Source: an uncultured Bacteroidota bacterium (GTDB lineage Bacteria > Bacteroidota > Bacteroidia > Flavobacteriales > Flavobacteriaceae). Taken from it: a stretch of DNA of 64,000 nucleotides. Where the stretch lies: the NCBI GenBank assembly GCA_902519075.1, contig CABYIO010000001.1, positions 51,856 through 115,855 of the forward strand, given 5' to 3'. How positions within the stretch are numbered: position 1 is the stretch's first letter; the number at the start of each line of letters is the position of its first letter. This document shows, piece by piece, positions 36,043-45,127 of this stretch. Below the pieces are notes generated by a model that was not told where the DNA came from, made no database searches, and saw only the letters and a program-made list of their open reading frames with translations. The position numbers and the translations under genes were made by a program.

Positions 36043-37962
36043 ATGGATGAAAATTTAGATTTAGGAATTAGCTTTGATTTACCAAAAAATCAATCAAATG
36101 TAATTAAAGCTATTGGTGTTGGTGGAGGAGGTAGCAATGCTATCAACCACATGTACCGTCAAGGAATTAAAGGAGTTGATTTCGTTATTTGTAACACAGA
36201 TGCTCAAGCACTAAATAACAGTGGAGTACCTAATAAAATACAATTGGGTGTTAATTTAACTGAAGGATTAGGGGCTGGAGCAAATCCTGAAATTGGTGAA
36301 AAAGCTGCATTGGAAAGTGCAGAGGATATAATGGCTATGCTTAATGTGAATACAAAAATGGTATTTATAACTGCTGGAATGGGTGGAGGAACTGGAACTG
36401 GAGCTGCCCCGATTATTGCACAGATGGCAAGGGAGATGAATATTTTAACTGTTGGTATTGTTACAACTCCATTTAGTTTTGAAGGCAAATTGAGGAATGA
36501 CCAAGCCCAAGCAGGTATTGAAAAATTAAGAAATCATGTAGATTCATTAATTATCATTAATAATAATAAATTAAGAGAAGTCTACGGGAATTTAGGATTC
36601 AAAGCTGGTTTTTCAAAAGCAGATGAAGTATTATCAACTGCATCTAAGGGAATTGCTGAGGTTATCACGCATCATTACACTCAGAATATTGATTTGAAGG
36701 ATGCAAAAACAGTACTTAGTAATAGTGGTACAGCTATTATGGGTGCTGCTTCATCGTCTGGTAGTAATCGTGCTAATGATGCAATCACAAAAGCTTTAGA
36801 TTCTCCGCTTTTAAATGATAATCGAATAACAGGTGCAAAAAATGTATTATTATTAATTGTTTCTGGAAATGAGGAAATAACCATTGATGAAATAGGTGAA
36901 ATAAATGATTACATACAAGAACAAGCCGGATATGGAGCTAATATTATTATGGGTGTTGGCGAAGACCCTGAACTCTTTGATTCGATTTCGGTAACGGTAA
37001 TCGCAACAGGATTTAATGTTGATCAGCAAAATGAAATTTCAAATACAGAACCAGAAAAAATAGTTCATGAGTTAGAGGGTGATAATTTATTCTCTCACGT
37101 TTCTGAAATTAATGAAACAAATGACACCATTGATAAAGAAACTGAAATTGAAAATAGCGATAGGATTATACATATATTAGAGGAAGAAACTGAAATCGAG
37201 ACTCAAAATGAAATTAATCCTGAAGAAGATTTTAAAAACAAACTTGAGTTAGAAAGTGAAGAAGAAGTTTCAGAAGAAAAAATAGTTCACATTCTTGATG
37301 AGGTGGAAGAAGTTGAGGAAGATATTAACTTCGATATTGAAGATGAGATTTCTGCATTGAATACCTCAGAAACCAATCAAATTGATATTAATTCATTTGA
37401 GGATGATACTAAAGAAGAAATTGAGAAATTTGATAATGATTATGAAACTGAATCTTCTTCAATCGAATGGTCATTATTTGATGAAAAGGAAAAAAATAAT
37501 ATTTCTGAAGTTGAATCTCAAGAATCTGAATTGGAGGAAAATGACATAATTGATAACGACAATAATTTTAATAATGAAAATGAAGATAATCATTTATTTG
37601 AATCTGTAATTGAGATAGAAAGTAAAATGAATTCGTCTGAAATTGATACTACAACAATAGAAGCTATTGACGAATCCCAAAAAGAAGAGTTGCAAGATCC
37701 TTTTAATTCATCACTTTCAGATTTTCAAAAGCAAAGATCTGCAGAAAGAAGGTTACGCATGAAGGAATTTAATTACAAGTTCAACAAGTCAAAGATTGAT
37801 GATATTGAAAATGAACCTGCTTACAAAAGAAGGGGTGTAGAATTGGAAAATAAAAATTACTCAGAGGAAAATGAAATTTCTAGGACATCAATTACATTAG
37901 ACGAGAATGATGACATGAAAATTAGAAAAAACAATTCATTTCTTCATGATAACGTTGATTAA
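36043..37962 (+). CDS. ftsZ: Cell-division GTPase FtsZ with very long acidic linker
   Basis: Tubulin-like GTPase that builds the division ring. 639 residues. The GTPase and C-terminal core occupy about 1-325: GVGGGGSNAINHM (about 25-37), tubulin signature GMGGGTGTGAAP (about 109-120), NNNKLREVYGN and the synergy-loop region. The remaining ~310 residues are an acidic, Glu/Asp/Asn-rich linker ending in NNSFLHDNVD, a Bacteroidota-type C-terminal peptide. Inside the linker a short motif recurs three times: EKIVHELEGD, DRIIHILEEE and EKIVHILDEV. Long linkers are usual in this phylum. Last gene of the dcw cluster. Confidence 0.96.
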   Translation: MDENLDLGISFDLPKNQSNVIKAIGVGGGGSNAINHMYRQGIKGVDFVICNTDAQALNNSGVPNKIQLGVNLTEGLGAGANPEIGEKAALESAEDIMAMLNVNTKMVFITAGMGGGTGTGAAPIIAQMAREMNILTVGIVTTPFSFEGKLRNDQAQAGIEKLRNHVDSLIIINNNKLREVYGNLGFKAGFSKADEVLSTASKGIAEVITHHYTQNIDLKDAKTVLSNSGTAIMGAASSSGSNRANDAITKALDSPLLNDNRITGAKNVLLLIVSGNEEITIDEIGEINDYIQEQAGYGANIIMGVGEDPELFDSISVTVIATGFNVDQQNEISNTEPEKIVHELEGDNLFSHVSEINETNDTIDKETEIENSDRIIHILEEETEIETQNEINPEEDFKNKLELESEEEVSEEKIVHILDEVEEVEEDINFDIEDEISALNTSETNQIDINSFEDDTKEEIEKFDNDYETESSSIEWSLFDEKEKNNISEVESQESELEENDIIDNDNNFNNENEDNHLFESVIEIESKMNSSEIDTTTIEAIDESQKEELQDPFNSSLSDFQKQRSAERRLRMKEFNYKFNKSKIDDIENEPAYKRRGVELENKNYSEENEISRTSITLDENDDMKIRKNNSFLHDNVD

Positions 37963-37995
37963 GATAAGTGAAGATTCAAAATTGAATTATTATTC

Positions 37996-39000
37996 ATGAA
38001 TAAAAAAAATATTTTAGTTACTGGGGGTGCCGGATATATCGGTTCACATACTTTGGTTGAGTTATATAATTCTGGTTTCAATCCAGTTGTGGTTGATAAT
38101 TTGTCAAACAGCTCCTTAAATAACATAACAGGTGCTGAGCAAATAATAAAAAGTAAGATTGATTTTTATAAAGTTGATTGCACAGATTTTAAGCAAATGG
38201 ATAAGGTATTCAAGGAGCAAAAAAATATTGATGCAGTTATACATTTTGCTGCTTTCAAATCCGTTGAGGAATCTGTGAGACAACCAGATAAATATTTCTC
38301 TAATAACATTGGTTCACTAGAAACATTGATAGATTTAATGAATAGCCATAATGTTAATAACATTATTTTTTCATCTTCTTGTACCGTATATGGAACTCCA
38401 GAATTTTTACCTGTAAATGAATTTGCACCTTTTGGAAAAGCTGAATCCCCCTATGGTGAAACAAAACAATTGTGCGAAAAAATAATTGAAAATTCTAAAA
38501 TTAACAGTATATCATTAAGATATTTTAACCCGGTTGGCTCTCATTCTTCTAGTTTGATTGGTGATTGCTCAGCTGATAAACCAAATAATCTAGTCCCGAT
38601 TATTTGTGAGGTAGCAAGTGGTAAAAGAAAGTCTATGCAAATATTTGGTAACGATTATAATACTACTGATGGTACATGTGTAAGAGATTACATACATGTA
38701 GTTGATTTAGCAAAGGCACATGTTATGGCTGTAAATAATATTTTAAATAATACTAAAATAAAAACCGCTTATAATCTGGGTGTAGGAAAAGGAGTAAGTG
38801 TTCAAGAGGTTATTGACTTATTTCAAAAAGTTAATAATTTAGAAATTTCATATGAATTAGGTCCAAGAAGGGCTGGTGATGTTGAAAAAATTTACTCTGA
38901 TAACACCAAAATTAATGATGAATTAGGGTGGTTTCCAGTTATGAGTTTTGAGTCAGCGCTAGAAAGTGCATGGAATTGGGAAAAATTAAAAAATTTATAA
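37996..39000 (+). CDS. galE: UDP-glucose 4-epimerase GalE
   Basis: Interconverts UDP-glucose and UDP-galactose for surface glycans or galactose use. 334 residues, extended SDR: NAD loop TGGAGYIGSHT (9-19), SSSCTVYG, catalytic SPYGETK, and RYFNPVGSH, typical GalE. Follows ftsZ by 33 bases with no terminator in between, so it may be read through from the division cluster. Its product could feed the polysaccharide locus some 7 kb downstream. Confidence 0.93.
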   Translation: MNKKNILVTGGAGYIGSHTLVELYNSGFNPVVVDNLSNSSLNNITGAEQIIKSKIDFYKVDCTDFKQMDKVFKEQKNIDAVIHFAAFKSVEESVRQPDKYFSNNIGSLETLIDLMNSHNVNNIIFSSSCTVYGTPEFLPVNEFAPFGKAESPYGETKQLCEKIIENSKINSISLRYFNPVGSHSSSLIGDCSADKPNNLVPIICEVASGKRKSMQIFGNDYNTTDGTCVRDYIHVVDLAKAHVMAVNNILNNTKIKTAYNLGVGKGVSVQEVIDLFQKVNNLEISYELGPRRAGDVEKIYSDNTKINDELGWFPVMSFESALESAWNWEKLKNL

Positions 39001-39030
39001 TGATTATATTTAAAGTTTAAGCATATTTAT

Positions 39031-39480
39031 ATGGGTTTAGAATTAAAAATTACAACTGCCATAAAAGAGGCAATGAAAAGTAAAAATCAAACAGCATTAA
39101 CAGCGCTTAGAGCTGTTAAGTCAGCTATTTTATTACATAAAACACAGAAATCATCTAGCGCAGAATTATCCCAGGAAGACGAAATGAAAATACTGCAAAA
39201 GTTGGTAAAACAAAGAAAAGACAGCGCTGATATTTATAAATGCCAAGCTAGAAATGATTTAGCTGATCCTGAGTTAAAAGAGGCAGAGTTAATACAGCAA
39301 TTCTTACCTAAAGCACTTTCTGAAGAAGAGGTTAAAGAGGTTATAAAATCTATCATTAAGGAAATAGGAGCGGAAGGAATGAAAGATATGGGTAAAGTTA
39401 TGGGTATATCAACAAAGAAACTAATGGGTAAGGCTGATGGAAAGATGATATCTACAATAGTCAAAGAATTTTTATCTTGA
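39031..39480 (+). CDS. GatB/YqeY domain protein
   Basis: 149 residues, the stand-alone YqeY family related to the tail domain of the GatB amidotransferase subunit. MGLELKITTAIKEAMKSKN, LTALRAVKSAI, LQKLVKQRKDSADIY and the C-terminal GKVMGISTKKLMGKADGKMI are family hallmarks. It is thought to bind tRNA, though its function is not established; here it lies 8 bases upstream of a tRNA gene. Confidence 0.9.
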   Translation: MGLELKITTAIKEAMKSKNQTALTALRAVKSAILLHKTQKSSSAELSQEDEMKILQKLVKQRKDSADIYKCQARNDLADPELKEAELIQQFLPKALSEEEVKEVIKSIIKEIGAEGMKDMGKVMGISTKKLMGKADGKMISTIVKEFLS

Positions 39481-39488
39481 AAAAAAAA

Positions 39489-39562
39489 GGCTCAGTAGTT
39501 CAACTGGATAGAATATCAGATTTCGGCTCTGAGGGTTGGGGGTTCGAATCCTCCCTGGGCCA
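39489..39562 (+). tRNA. tRNA-Arg (anticodon UCG)
   Basis: 74 bases fold as a full cloverleaf: acceptor GGCTCAG/CTGGGCC, D arm GTTCAACTGGATAGAAT, anticodon stem TCAGA/TCTGA with loop TTTCGGC (anticodon TCG), five-base variable loop GGGTT, T arm GGGGG-TTCGAAT-CCTCC, discriminator A. CCA is not encoded. It reads CGA and probably other CGN codons. It lies between yqeY and a protein gene whose reading frame runs through it. Confidence 0.95.
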
Positions 39563-39563
39563 C

Positions 39564-40382
39564 TTTCTACTATTCTTTTTTTTATTAGTTAACAATATAG
39601 GAGCACAGGATATTATTTCTAGAATTGAGTTACCGCGCTACATAAATGAAACTTCGGGTCTAGAATTTTATAATGATTATTTGGTTACACATAATGATTC
39701 TGGAAATGACCCTATCTTATATTACCTAGATAAGAAAGGTAATATTTTATTTAAAAGAAGTTTTGACTCTTTAATTAATAACGACTGGGAGGACCTAACT
39801 ACTGATAAAGATTTTCTTTATATAGCTGATATGGGGAATAATTTTGACACAAGAAAAAATCTACAAATAGTTAAAGTACCAATAGATCCAACAATAAAGA
39901 AAATTGAATTTATTAATTTTTATTATCCAGAGCAATCTGAATTTGAATTTAGACTATTATCAATGTATGATGCAGAAGGATTAATTTCAATTGATGATTA
40001 CCTTTTAATATTTACTAAAAACAGAGCAAAAGAAATTACAGATATTTATAAGATACCAAAGATACCAGGTAATCATATTGCAGAAAAGATTGGTAGTCTT
40101 AATTGTCAGTCCATAGTAACCGGTGCAGATTACGATAAAGAGTTAAATCTTTTAGTACTGACATCAACGTTTAAATTTGAAGTATACTATATATTGAAAA
40201 TAGAAGACTTTGACCTCAAAAATATTGTTAAAAATAAAATTGACATGTACGAAATCCCATTAGAGAAAACTCAAGTTGAGTCTATCAAAATAATTGATAA
40301 AAATACCTTTTGGGTTACATCTGAAGCAGAAACTTTTGGAAGTCCAATGATGTATAGAATAAAAATAAATAGTGTACATTAA
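39564..40382 (+). CDS. Exported beta-propeller-like protein, start codon unresolved
   Basis: The frame encodes a hydrophobic export signal ending NNIGAQ and then a repetitive, probably beta-propeller protein (LPRYINETSGLEF, THNDSGNDPILYYLD, NDWEDLTTDKDFLYIADMGNN, MYDAEGLI). Bacteroidota have many such uncharacterised proteins; the pattern resembles SdiA-regulated-like propellers. No function is assigned. The frame stays open back through the tRNA to a TTG at 39477, but a start there would translate the tRNA. Between the tRNA and the signal peptide there is no ATG, GTG or TTG; the nearest near-cognate is CTG 39555 inside the tRNA acceptor stem. The coordinates given begin at the first codon after the tRNA. 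Confidence 0.7.
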   Translation, partial: FLLFFFLLVNNIGAQDIISRIELPRYINETSGLEFYNDYLVTHNDSGNDPILYYLDKKGNILFKRSFDSLINNDWEDLTTDKDFLYIADMGNNFDTRKNLQIVKVPIDPTIKKIEFINFYYPEQSEFEFRLLSMYDAEGLISIDDYLLIFTKNRAKEITDIYKIPKIPGNHIAEKIGSLNCQSIVTGADYDKELNLLVLTSTFKFEVYYILKIEDFDLKNIVKNKIDMYEIPLEKTQVESIKIIDKNTFWVTSEAETFGSPMMYRIKINSVH

Positions 40383-40457
40383 TATATCTTGTTTATTATT
40401 TGTAATGGCCTAATCCTTTGTTTATATTTAGCGCCTGCTAATGAAATAAATTTAAAA

Positions 40458-41027
40458 ATGTCAACAAATTTAACAAAACATAATTTTACTGTTACCAGAG
40501 AAAGAAGAGAGGAAGTTAATGGTCAAAAGGGAATGGTACTATGGTTCACTGGACTTTCTGGCTCTGGAAAATCTACTATTGCCAATGCCTTGGACGACGA
40601 GTTAAATAAACTTGGAAAGAAAACTTATATCCTAGATGGCGATAATATAAGAATGGGATTAAACAAGGATTTATCTTTTTCAGCTGAGGATAGAAAAGAA
40701 AATATCAGAAGAATAAGTGAAGTAGCTAAGCTTTTTGCAGACTCAGGTACTATTGTTTTGACAGCATTTATATCTCCATATATATCAGATAGACAAGCTG
40801 CAAGGGATTTAATCGGGGATGACTTTAGTGAGGTATTTGTTGATGCAGATATTGAAGAATGTATTAAGAGAGATCCTAAAGGTTTATATAAAAAAGCTTT
40901 AGCAGGTGAGATAAAAGGCTTCACAGGAATTGACGCACCGTATGAAAAACCTACTCAAGCTGAAATAATAATTAAGGATCTTTCAATTTCTGAATCTGTA
41001 GAATCTTTACTTAAATATATAAATTGA
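40458..41027 (+). CDS. cysC: Adenylylsulfate kinase CysC
   Basis: Phosphorylates adenylylsulfate to PAPS, the universal sulfate donor. 189 residues from ATG 40458; the upstream open extension (to 40389) is not family-like. P-loop [44 protein letters not shown] and [18 protein letters not shown] are all CysC signatures. No cysD/cysN, sat or reductase gene is adjacent, so PAPS here may serve sulfation rather than assimilation; two sulfotransferases and cysQ lie in the same window. CysC-like enzymes also act as CDP-amidate kinases in Campylobacter, an alternative worth keeping in mind. Confidence 0.93.
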   Translation: MSTNLTKHNFTVTRERREEVNGQKGMVLWFTGLSGSGKSTIANALDDELNKLGKKTYILDGDNIRMGLNKDLSFSAEDRKENIRRISEVAKLFADSGTIVLTAFISPYISDRQAARDLIGDDFSEVFVDADIEECIKRDPKGLYKKALAGEIKGFTGIDAPYEKPTQAEIIIKDLSISESVESLLKYIN

Positions 41028-41030
41028 TAT

Positions 41031-41429
41031 ATGATAAGAGGCTTTACAGCTGGAAATTTTGATGTAATACACCCAGGATATATCAAATTATTCAAGGAAT
41101 GTTTTGAAAATTGTGATCATTTCACAATTTTTCTTCATTCCGACCCCTCTATTGAAAGACCAAACAAACTTAAACCTATTTTAGAACTCGATGAAAGAAT
41201 CGAATTGCTTGAATCCATCAAGTATATTTCTGAAATTAAGACTTACACATACGAATCTGAATTATATGAATTAATCAAGAGTGGAAATTTCAATATTAGA
41301 TTTCTTGGAGATGACTACAAAAATAAAAAATATACTGGTGATGATTTGGATATAAAAATTCACTTTATCAACAGAGACCACGGATGGTCAACTACTAAAT
41401 TCAAAACTTTAATTTCTAAATCAATATAA
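41031..41429 (+). CDS. Cytidylyltransferase-like protein with HPGY variant motif
   Basis: 132 residues. GFTAGNFDVIHPGYIKLF at the N-terminus is the nucleotidylyltransferase superfamily loop, but the second histidine of HxGH is Tyr (HPGY). The C-terminal DHGWSTTKFKTLI resembles the family's second nucleotide-binding motif (STTxL/I). Three bases after cysC and four before the next nucleotidyltransferase, so the three genes form a tight operon. The acceptor is unknown. It could make a CDP- or ADP-activated metabolite for the glycan pathway, but that is only inference. Confidence 0.75.
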   Translation: MIRGFTAGNFDVIHPGYIKLFKECFENCDHFTIFLHSDPSIERPNKLKPILELDERIELLESIKYISEIKTYTYESELYELIKSGNFNIRFLGDDYKNKKYTGDDLDIKIHFINRDHGWSTTKFKTLISKSI

Positions 41430-41432
41430 ATC

Positions 41433-41885
41433 ATGTGGAATAAAATAAATCATGGTGGTGAACCCACTAAGAATGTAGATAAAAAATATGCAATATTCGT
41501 TGGTAGATACCAACCATATCATTTTGGACATATTGAATTAATTAAACAAAAATTAAACGAGGGAATTCCAGCACTTATCATGGTTAGAAATATCGAGCCT
41601 GATCAAAGAAATCCTTTCACAACTGAACAAACAGTTAGTATGATAAGAAAATATCACGCTGCACACGGAGATGATGTAGAGGTTATGATAATTCCTGATA
41701 TTGAGTCAGTGAATTACGGCAGGGGAGTTGGATATGAAATAAACGAGTTTCAACCTCCAGCTGACAGTGGCGCTATGTTTATTTCAGCAACAAAAATAAG
41801 GGAATCTATTAAAAATGGTGATAATACTTGGAAAACCATGGTTGATGATTCACTACACAGCGATATCGAAGGATATTTAGGATAA
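41433..41885 (+). CDS. NMN-adenylyltransferase-like nucleotidyltransferase
   Basis: 150 residues. [16 protein letters not shown] carries Hx[14 protein letters not shown] and [15 protein letters not shown] match the NadM-type NMN adenylyltransferase pattern (NPFT...ER and ISGTxIR). NadM-like enzymes join AMP to NMN to make NAD, but the cysC operon suggests another acceptor could be used here. ATP sulfurylase (Sat) belongs to the same HxGH superfamily, so an adenylylating role next to an APS kinase is attractive but untested. Followed by metK after a promoter-like element. Confidence 0.75.
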   Translation: MWNKINHGGEPTKNVDKKYAIFVGRYQPYHFGHIELIKQKLNEGIPALIMVRNIEPDQRNPFTTEQTVSMIRKYHAAHGDDVEVMIIPDIESVNYGRGVGYEINEFQPPADSGAMFISATKIRESIKNGDNTWKTMVDDSLHSDIEGYLG

Positions 41886-41924
41886 ATTTTATCGTTTTAT
41901 ATTTTTTTTTCATTTGTTATGGGG

Positions 41925-41932
41925 TATTTTTG
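41925..41932 (+). promoter_or_regulatory. Candidate -7 element of metK
   Basis: TATTTTTG matches TANNTTTG and ends 6 bases before ATG 41939, so the mRNA would be leaderless or nearly so. It also covers the TTG at 41930, arguing against that codon as start. No -33 TTG at the usual spacing. Confidence 0.4.
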
Positions 41933-41938
41933 CCTCTT

Positions 41939-43192
41939 ATGAGTTATCTATTTACTTCTGAATCGGTTAGTGAGGGTCATCCAGATAAAATTGCTGATCA
42001 AATCAGTGATGCAATACTAGATAATTTTCTAGCCTTTGATCCAGACTCAAAAGTTGCTTGTGAGACACTTGTAACTACGGGTCAGGTTATTCTTTCAGGT
42101 GAGGTCAAATCTAAGACTTATGTTGATGTACAGAAAGTTGCAAGAGAGGTAATTAAGAAAATTGGATACACAAAAAGCGAATATATGTTTGATTATAAGT
42201 CATGTGGGATACTTTCAATGATTCATGAGCAGTCTGATGATATAAACCGTGGCGTAGTAAAAAAAAATAATGATGAACAAGGTGCAGGTGATCAGGGAAT
42301 AATGTTTGGTTATGCTACAAATGAAACAAAAAATTATATGCCATTAGCCTTAGATATTTCTAATAAAATATTACAAGAATTAGCTTTATTAAGAAAAGAG
42401 AACGATGAAATCAAATACCTAAGACCTGACTCTAAATCTCAGGTCACGATTGAGTATTCTGATGACAATAAGCCACTTTTAATAAAAACAATTGTCATTT
42501 CTACACAACATGATGATTTTGATTCAGAGGATGTAATGCTAAGTAAAATAAAGTTTGATATAATTAACATCCTTATTCCTAGAATATTGAACAAAAACCC
42601 TGATTTGAAAAATTTATTCAATGAAAATGTTGAATACTTAATTAACCCTACAGGCAAGTTTGTTATCGGTGGACCACATGGAGATACAGGATTAACTGGA
42701 AGAAAAATTATAGTTGACACTTATGGAGGTAAGGGAGCGCATGGTGGAGGAGCCTTTTCTGGAAAAGATCCGTCTAAAGTTGATCGAAGTGGAGCATATG
42801 CAGCTAGACATATTGCAAAAAATATAGTTGCAGCAGGGATTTGTGATGAAGCTCTTGTTCAAATTAGTTATGCAATAGGTGTAGCAGAGCCGGTAGCATT
42901 ATATATCAATACATATGGAACTACAAAACTTAACTTTTCTGATGGAGATATTTCAAAGATGATTTTAAATATATTTGATTTGAGACCATATTCAATTGAG
43001 AAATCATTTGATTTAAGAAAGCCAATATATTCAGAAACAGCGGCTTATGGGCATATGGGTAGAAAGCCCCAAAAAGTGAAAAAAACTTTTGTAAATTCTG
43101 AAAAAAAAATGATTGAATTTGATTTAGAATTATTCAACTGGGAAAAATTAGATTACGTAGAAAAAATTAAAAAACTTTTTAAATTAGCATAA
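41939..43192 (+). CDS. metK: S-adenosylmethionine synthetase MetK
   Basis: Makes SAM from methionine and ATP. 417 residues from ATG 41939. [20 protein letters not shown], the loop [13 protein letters not shown] and [20 protein letters not shown] are diagnostic. A TTG three codons upstream lies in the promoter element and is rejected. The one-base overlap with ahcY (TAATG) pairs SAM synthesis with S-adenosylhomocysteine recycling. Confidence 0.96.
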   Translation: MSYLFTSESVSEGHPDKIADQISDAILDNFLAFDPDSKVACETLVTTGQVILSGEVKSKTYVDVQKVAREVIKKIGYTKSEYMFDYKSCGILSMIHEQSDDINRGVVKKNNDEQGAGDQGIMFGYATNETKNYMPLALDISNKILQELALLRKENDEIKYLRPDSKSQVTIEYSDDNKPLLIKTIVISTQHDDFDSEDVMLSKIKFDIINILIPRILNKNPDLKNLFNENVEYLINPTGKFVIGGPHGDTGLTGRKIIVDTYGGKGAHGGGAFSGKDPSKVDRSGAYAARHIAKNIVAAGICDEALVQISYAIGVAEPVALYINTYGTTKLNFSDGDISKMILNIFDLRPYSIEKSFDLRKPIYSETAAYGHMGRKPQKVKKTFVNSEKKMIEFDLELFNWEKLDYVEKIKKLFKLA

Positions 43193-44508
43193 TGATTAAA
43201 AGTAATGTAAAATATACGCCTTTCAAGATTAAAGATACTAATCAGGCTAAATGGGGAAAAGAAGAGATTAAACTAGCGGAAGCTGAAATGCCAGGTTTAA
43301 TGGCCTTAAGGTCAGAATACAGAAAAAATAAACCTTTAAAAGGAGCAAGAATTGCTGGATGTCTTCACATGACTATTCAAACGGCAGTCTTAATTGAAAC
43401 TTTGATTGAGCTTGGTGCTGAAGTCACTTGGAGTTCATGTAATATATTTTCGACCCAGGATCATGCAGCAGCAGCAATTGCAGCAGCAGGAGTTCAGGTT
43501 TATGCTTGGAAAGGAATGAATGAAGAGGAATTTGACTGGTGCATTGAACAAACATTATTCTTCGGTGAAGAAAGAAAACCTCTTAATATGATTTTAGATG
43601 ATGGAGGAGATTTAACAAATATGGTTTTAGATAAATATCCAGAGCTTACTAAAAACATAAAAGGTTTGTCTGAAGAGACTACAACCGGTGTATTAAGATT
43701 ATTCGACAGAATGAGAGATGGAACATTAACTTTACCGGCAATTAATGTAAATGATTCAGTAACTAAAAGTAAGTTTGACAATAAATATGGCTGCAAGGAA
43801 AGTGCTGTAGATGCTGTCAGAAGAGCAACTGACATTATGATGGCAGGTAAGAGAGTTGTTGTATGTGGTTATGGGGATGTTGGAAAAGGAACTGCAGCAT
43901 CTTTTAAATCAGCAGGTAGTATTGTCACCGTTACAGAAATAGATCCCATTTGTGCTTTACAAGCAGCAATGGATGGATATGAGGTTAAAAAGCTTGAAAC
44001 AGTGATAGATAATTCAGATTTAATTATAACAGCTACCGGCAACAGAGATATTGTAAAGGATATCCATTTTAAATCTATGAAGGATAAAGCAATAGTTTGT
44101 AATATCGGTCATTTTGATAATGAAATAGATATGGCTTGGTTAAATAAAAATTATGGTCATACTAAAAAAGAAATAAAACCCCAGGTAGATTTATACACTG
44201 TTAACGGTAATGATATTGTGGTATTAGCAGAGGGTAGGTTGGTTAATCTTGGTTGCGCAACAGGACACCCAAGTTTTGTCATGAGCAATTCTTTTACTAA
44301 TCAAGTTTTAGCCCAAATTGAACTTTGGAACCATTCGTCAAAATATGAAAACAAGGTTTATACATTACCTAAACACTTAGATGAAAAAGTTGCAAAGTTG
44401 CATCTTGAAAAATTAGGTGTAGAGCTTACTACACTTGACGATATTCAGTCTAAATATATTGGAGTAGATAAAGAAGGTCCTTATAAGTCTGATGATTACA
44501 GATATTAG
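43192..44508 (+). CDS. ahcY: Adenosylhomocysteinase AhcY
   Basis: Reversibly splits S-adenosylhomocysteine into adenosine and homocysteine, using bound NAD. 438 residues. [52 protein letters not shown] loop [17 protein letters not shown] and C-terminus [10 protein letters not shown] are diagnostic. Coupled to metK. The 60 bases after it hold no terminator-like hairpin; the regulator operators begin there. Confidence 0.96.
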   Translation: MIKSNVKYTPFKIKDTNQAKWGKEEIKLAEAEMPGLMALRSEYRKNKPLKGARIAGCLHMTIQTAVLIETLIELGAEVTWSSCNIFSTQDHAAAAIAAAGVQVYAWKGMNEEEFDWCIEQTLFFGEERKPLNMILDDGGDLTNMVLDKYPELTKNIKGLSEETTTGVLRLFDRMRDGTLTLPAINVNDSVTKSKFDNKYGCKESAVDAVRRATDIMMAGKRVVVCGYGDVGKGTAASFKSAGSIVTVTEIDPICALQAAMDGYEVKKLETVIDNSDLIITATGNRDIVKDIHFKSMKDKAIVCNIGHFDNEIDMAWLNKNYGHTKKEIKPQVDLYTVNGNDIVVLAEGRLVNLGCATGHPSFVMSNSFTNQVLAQIELWNHSSKYENKVYTLPKHLDEKVAKLHLEKLGVELTTLDDIQSKYIGVDKEGPYKSDDYRY

Positions 44509-44567
44509 ACATTGTAATTCAGATTAATTTCATTTTAAATACACGTTTTATATTTAATTTAATGTAA

Positions 44568-44609
44568 TAAGTACTTTTTGTACTTAAAAATAAGTACTTT
44601 TGTTACTTA
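44568..44609 (+). promoter_or_regulatory. Tandem palindromic operators upstream of the winged-helix regulator
   Basis: TAAGTACTTTTTGTACTTA (44568-44586) is a perfect 7-bp inverted repeat with a 5-base spacer. TAAGTACTTTTGTTACTTA (44591-44609) repeats it with one mismatch in an arm, start to start 23 bp, about two helical turns. The second copy contains the candidate -7 element and ends 6 bases before the regulator ATG; the first covers the -33 region. This arrangement fits autorepression. Confidence 0.7.
44595..44602 (+). promoter_or_regulatory. Candidate -7 element inside the second palindrome
   Basis: TACTTTTG matches TANNTTTG; transcription would start about 44607, a few bases before ATG 44615. 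Confidence 0.5.
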
Positions 44610-44614
44610 ATATT

Positions 44615-45127
44615 ATGCTAGGTTCATTAATTACATCTAAAACAAGGCTACGGATGCTTATTAAATTCTTTATTAGTGCTGCTAATAATGGATATCTAAA
44701 TGGTCTTGCCAACGAATTCAACGAATCTACCAATTCAATAAGAAAGGAATTAAATAATCTTTCCAGCGCTGGATACCTTCTTAAATCAAAAGAAAACAAC
44801 AGGATTGTTTATAATGCTAATACATCTCACCCAATGTTCGAAGTTTTACAAAAGATTGTAAGACAACATTTGGGTATAGAGGATATTGTTGAAACTGTGA
44901 TTGATAGAATTGGAGATGTAGATCAAATTGCTTTGACCGGAGAATATGCAGAGGGAATAGATAGTGGAAATATTGAGATAATTATTAATGGTCCAGATGT
45001 TAATAAAGATTATTTGAATAACATTAAACCAAAAATCAAAAAGAAAATTGGAAGAGAAGTAAGTTTCCTCTTAAATCAAAAACTAGATTTAAACGCAATT
45101 ATTCTTTACAAAAAAACAACTAAATGA
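44615..45127 (+). CDS. Winged-helix (ArsR-like) regulator of the polysaccharide locus
   Basis: 170 residues from ATG 44615; a TTG at 44600 lies in the operator and is rejected. The N-terminal ~75 residues form a winged helix: TKTRLRMLIKFFISA-like helix, GLANEFNESTNSIRKELNNLSSAGYLL as the recognition helix, and a wing KSKENNRIVYNANTSHP. The C-terminal half is a conserved domain seen in Bacteroidota next to UpxY genes, resembling a degenerate nucleotidyltransferase (ALTGEYAEGIDSGNIEIIING). Overlaps the NusG-like gene by ATGA. Likely binds the tandem palindromes before it. Confidence 0.85.
   Translation: MLGSLITSKTRLRMLIKFFISAANNGYLNGLANEFNESTNSIRKELNNLSSAGYLLKSKENNRIVYNANTSHPMFEVLQKIVRQHLGIEDIVETVIDRIGDVDQIALTGEYAEGIDSGNIEIIINGPDVNKDYLNNIKPKIKKKIGREVSFLLNQKLDLNAIILYKKTTK

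Noticed and set aside
39477-39563. N-terminal extension of the propeller gene reading through the tRNA (from TTG 39477)
   Set aside because: The residues encoded here are simply the tRNA-Arg read in frame; a perfect cloverleaf explains the sequence.
40389-40457. Hydrophobic N-terminal extension of CysC from 40389
   Set aside because: CysC is cytoplasmic and the family N-terminus starts at ATG 40458; the extension is untranslated leader.
40458-41885. A Campylobacter-type phosphoramidate (MeOPN) pathway
   Set aside because: A CysC-like kinase and cytidylyltransferase are present, but no glutamine-kinase-like or amidate-hydrolase gene is seen; sulfotransferases and cysQ make a PAPS role simpler.
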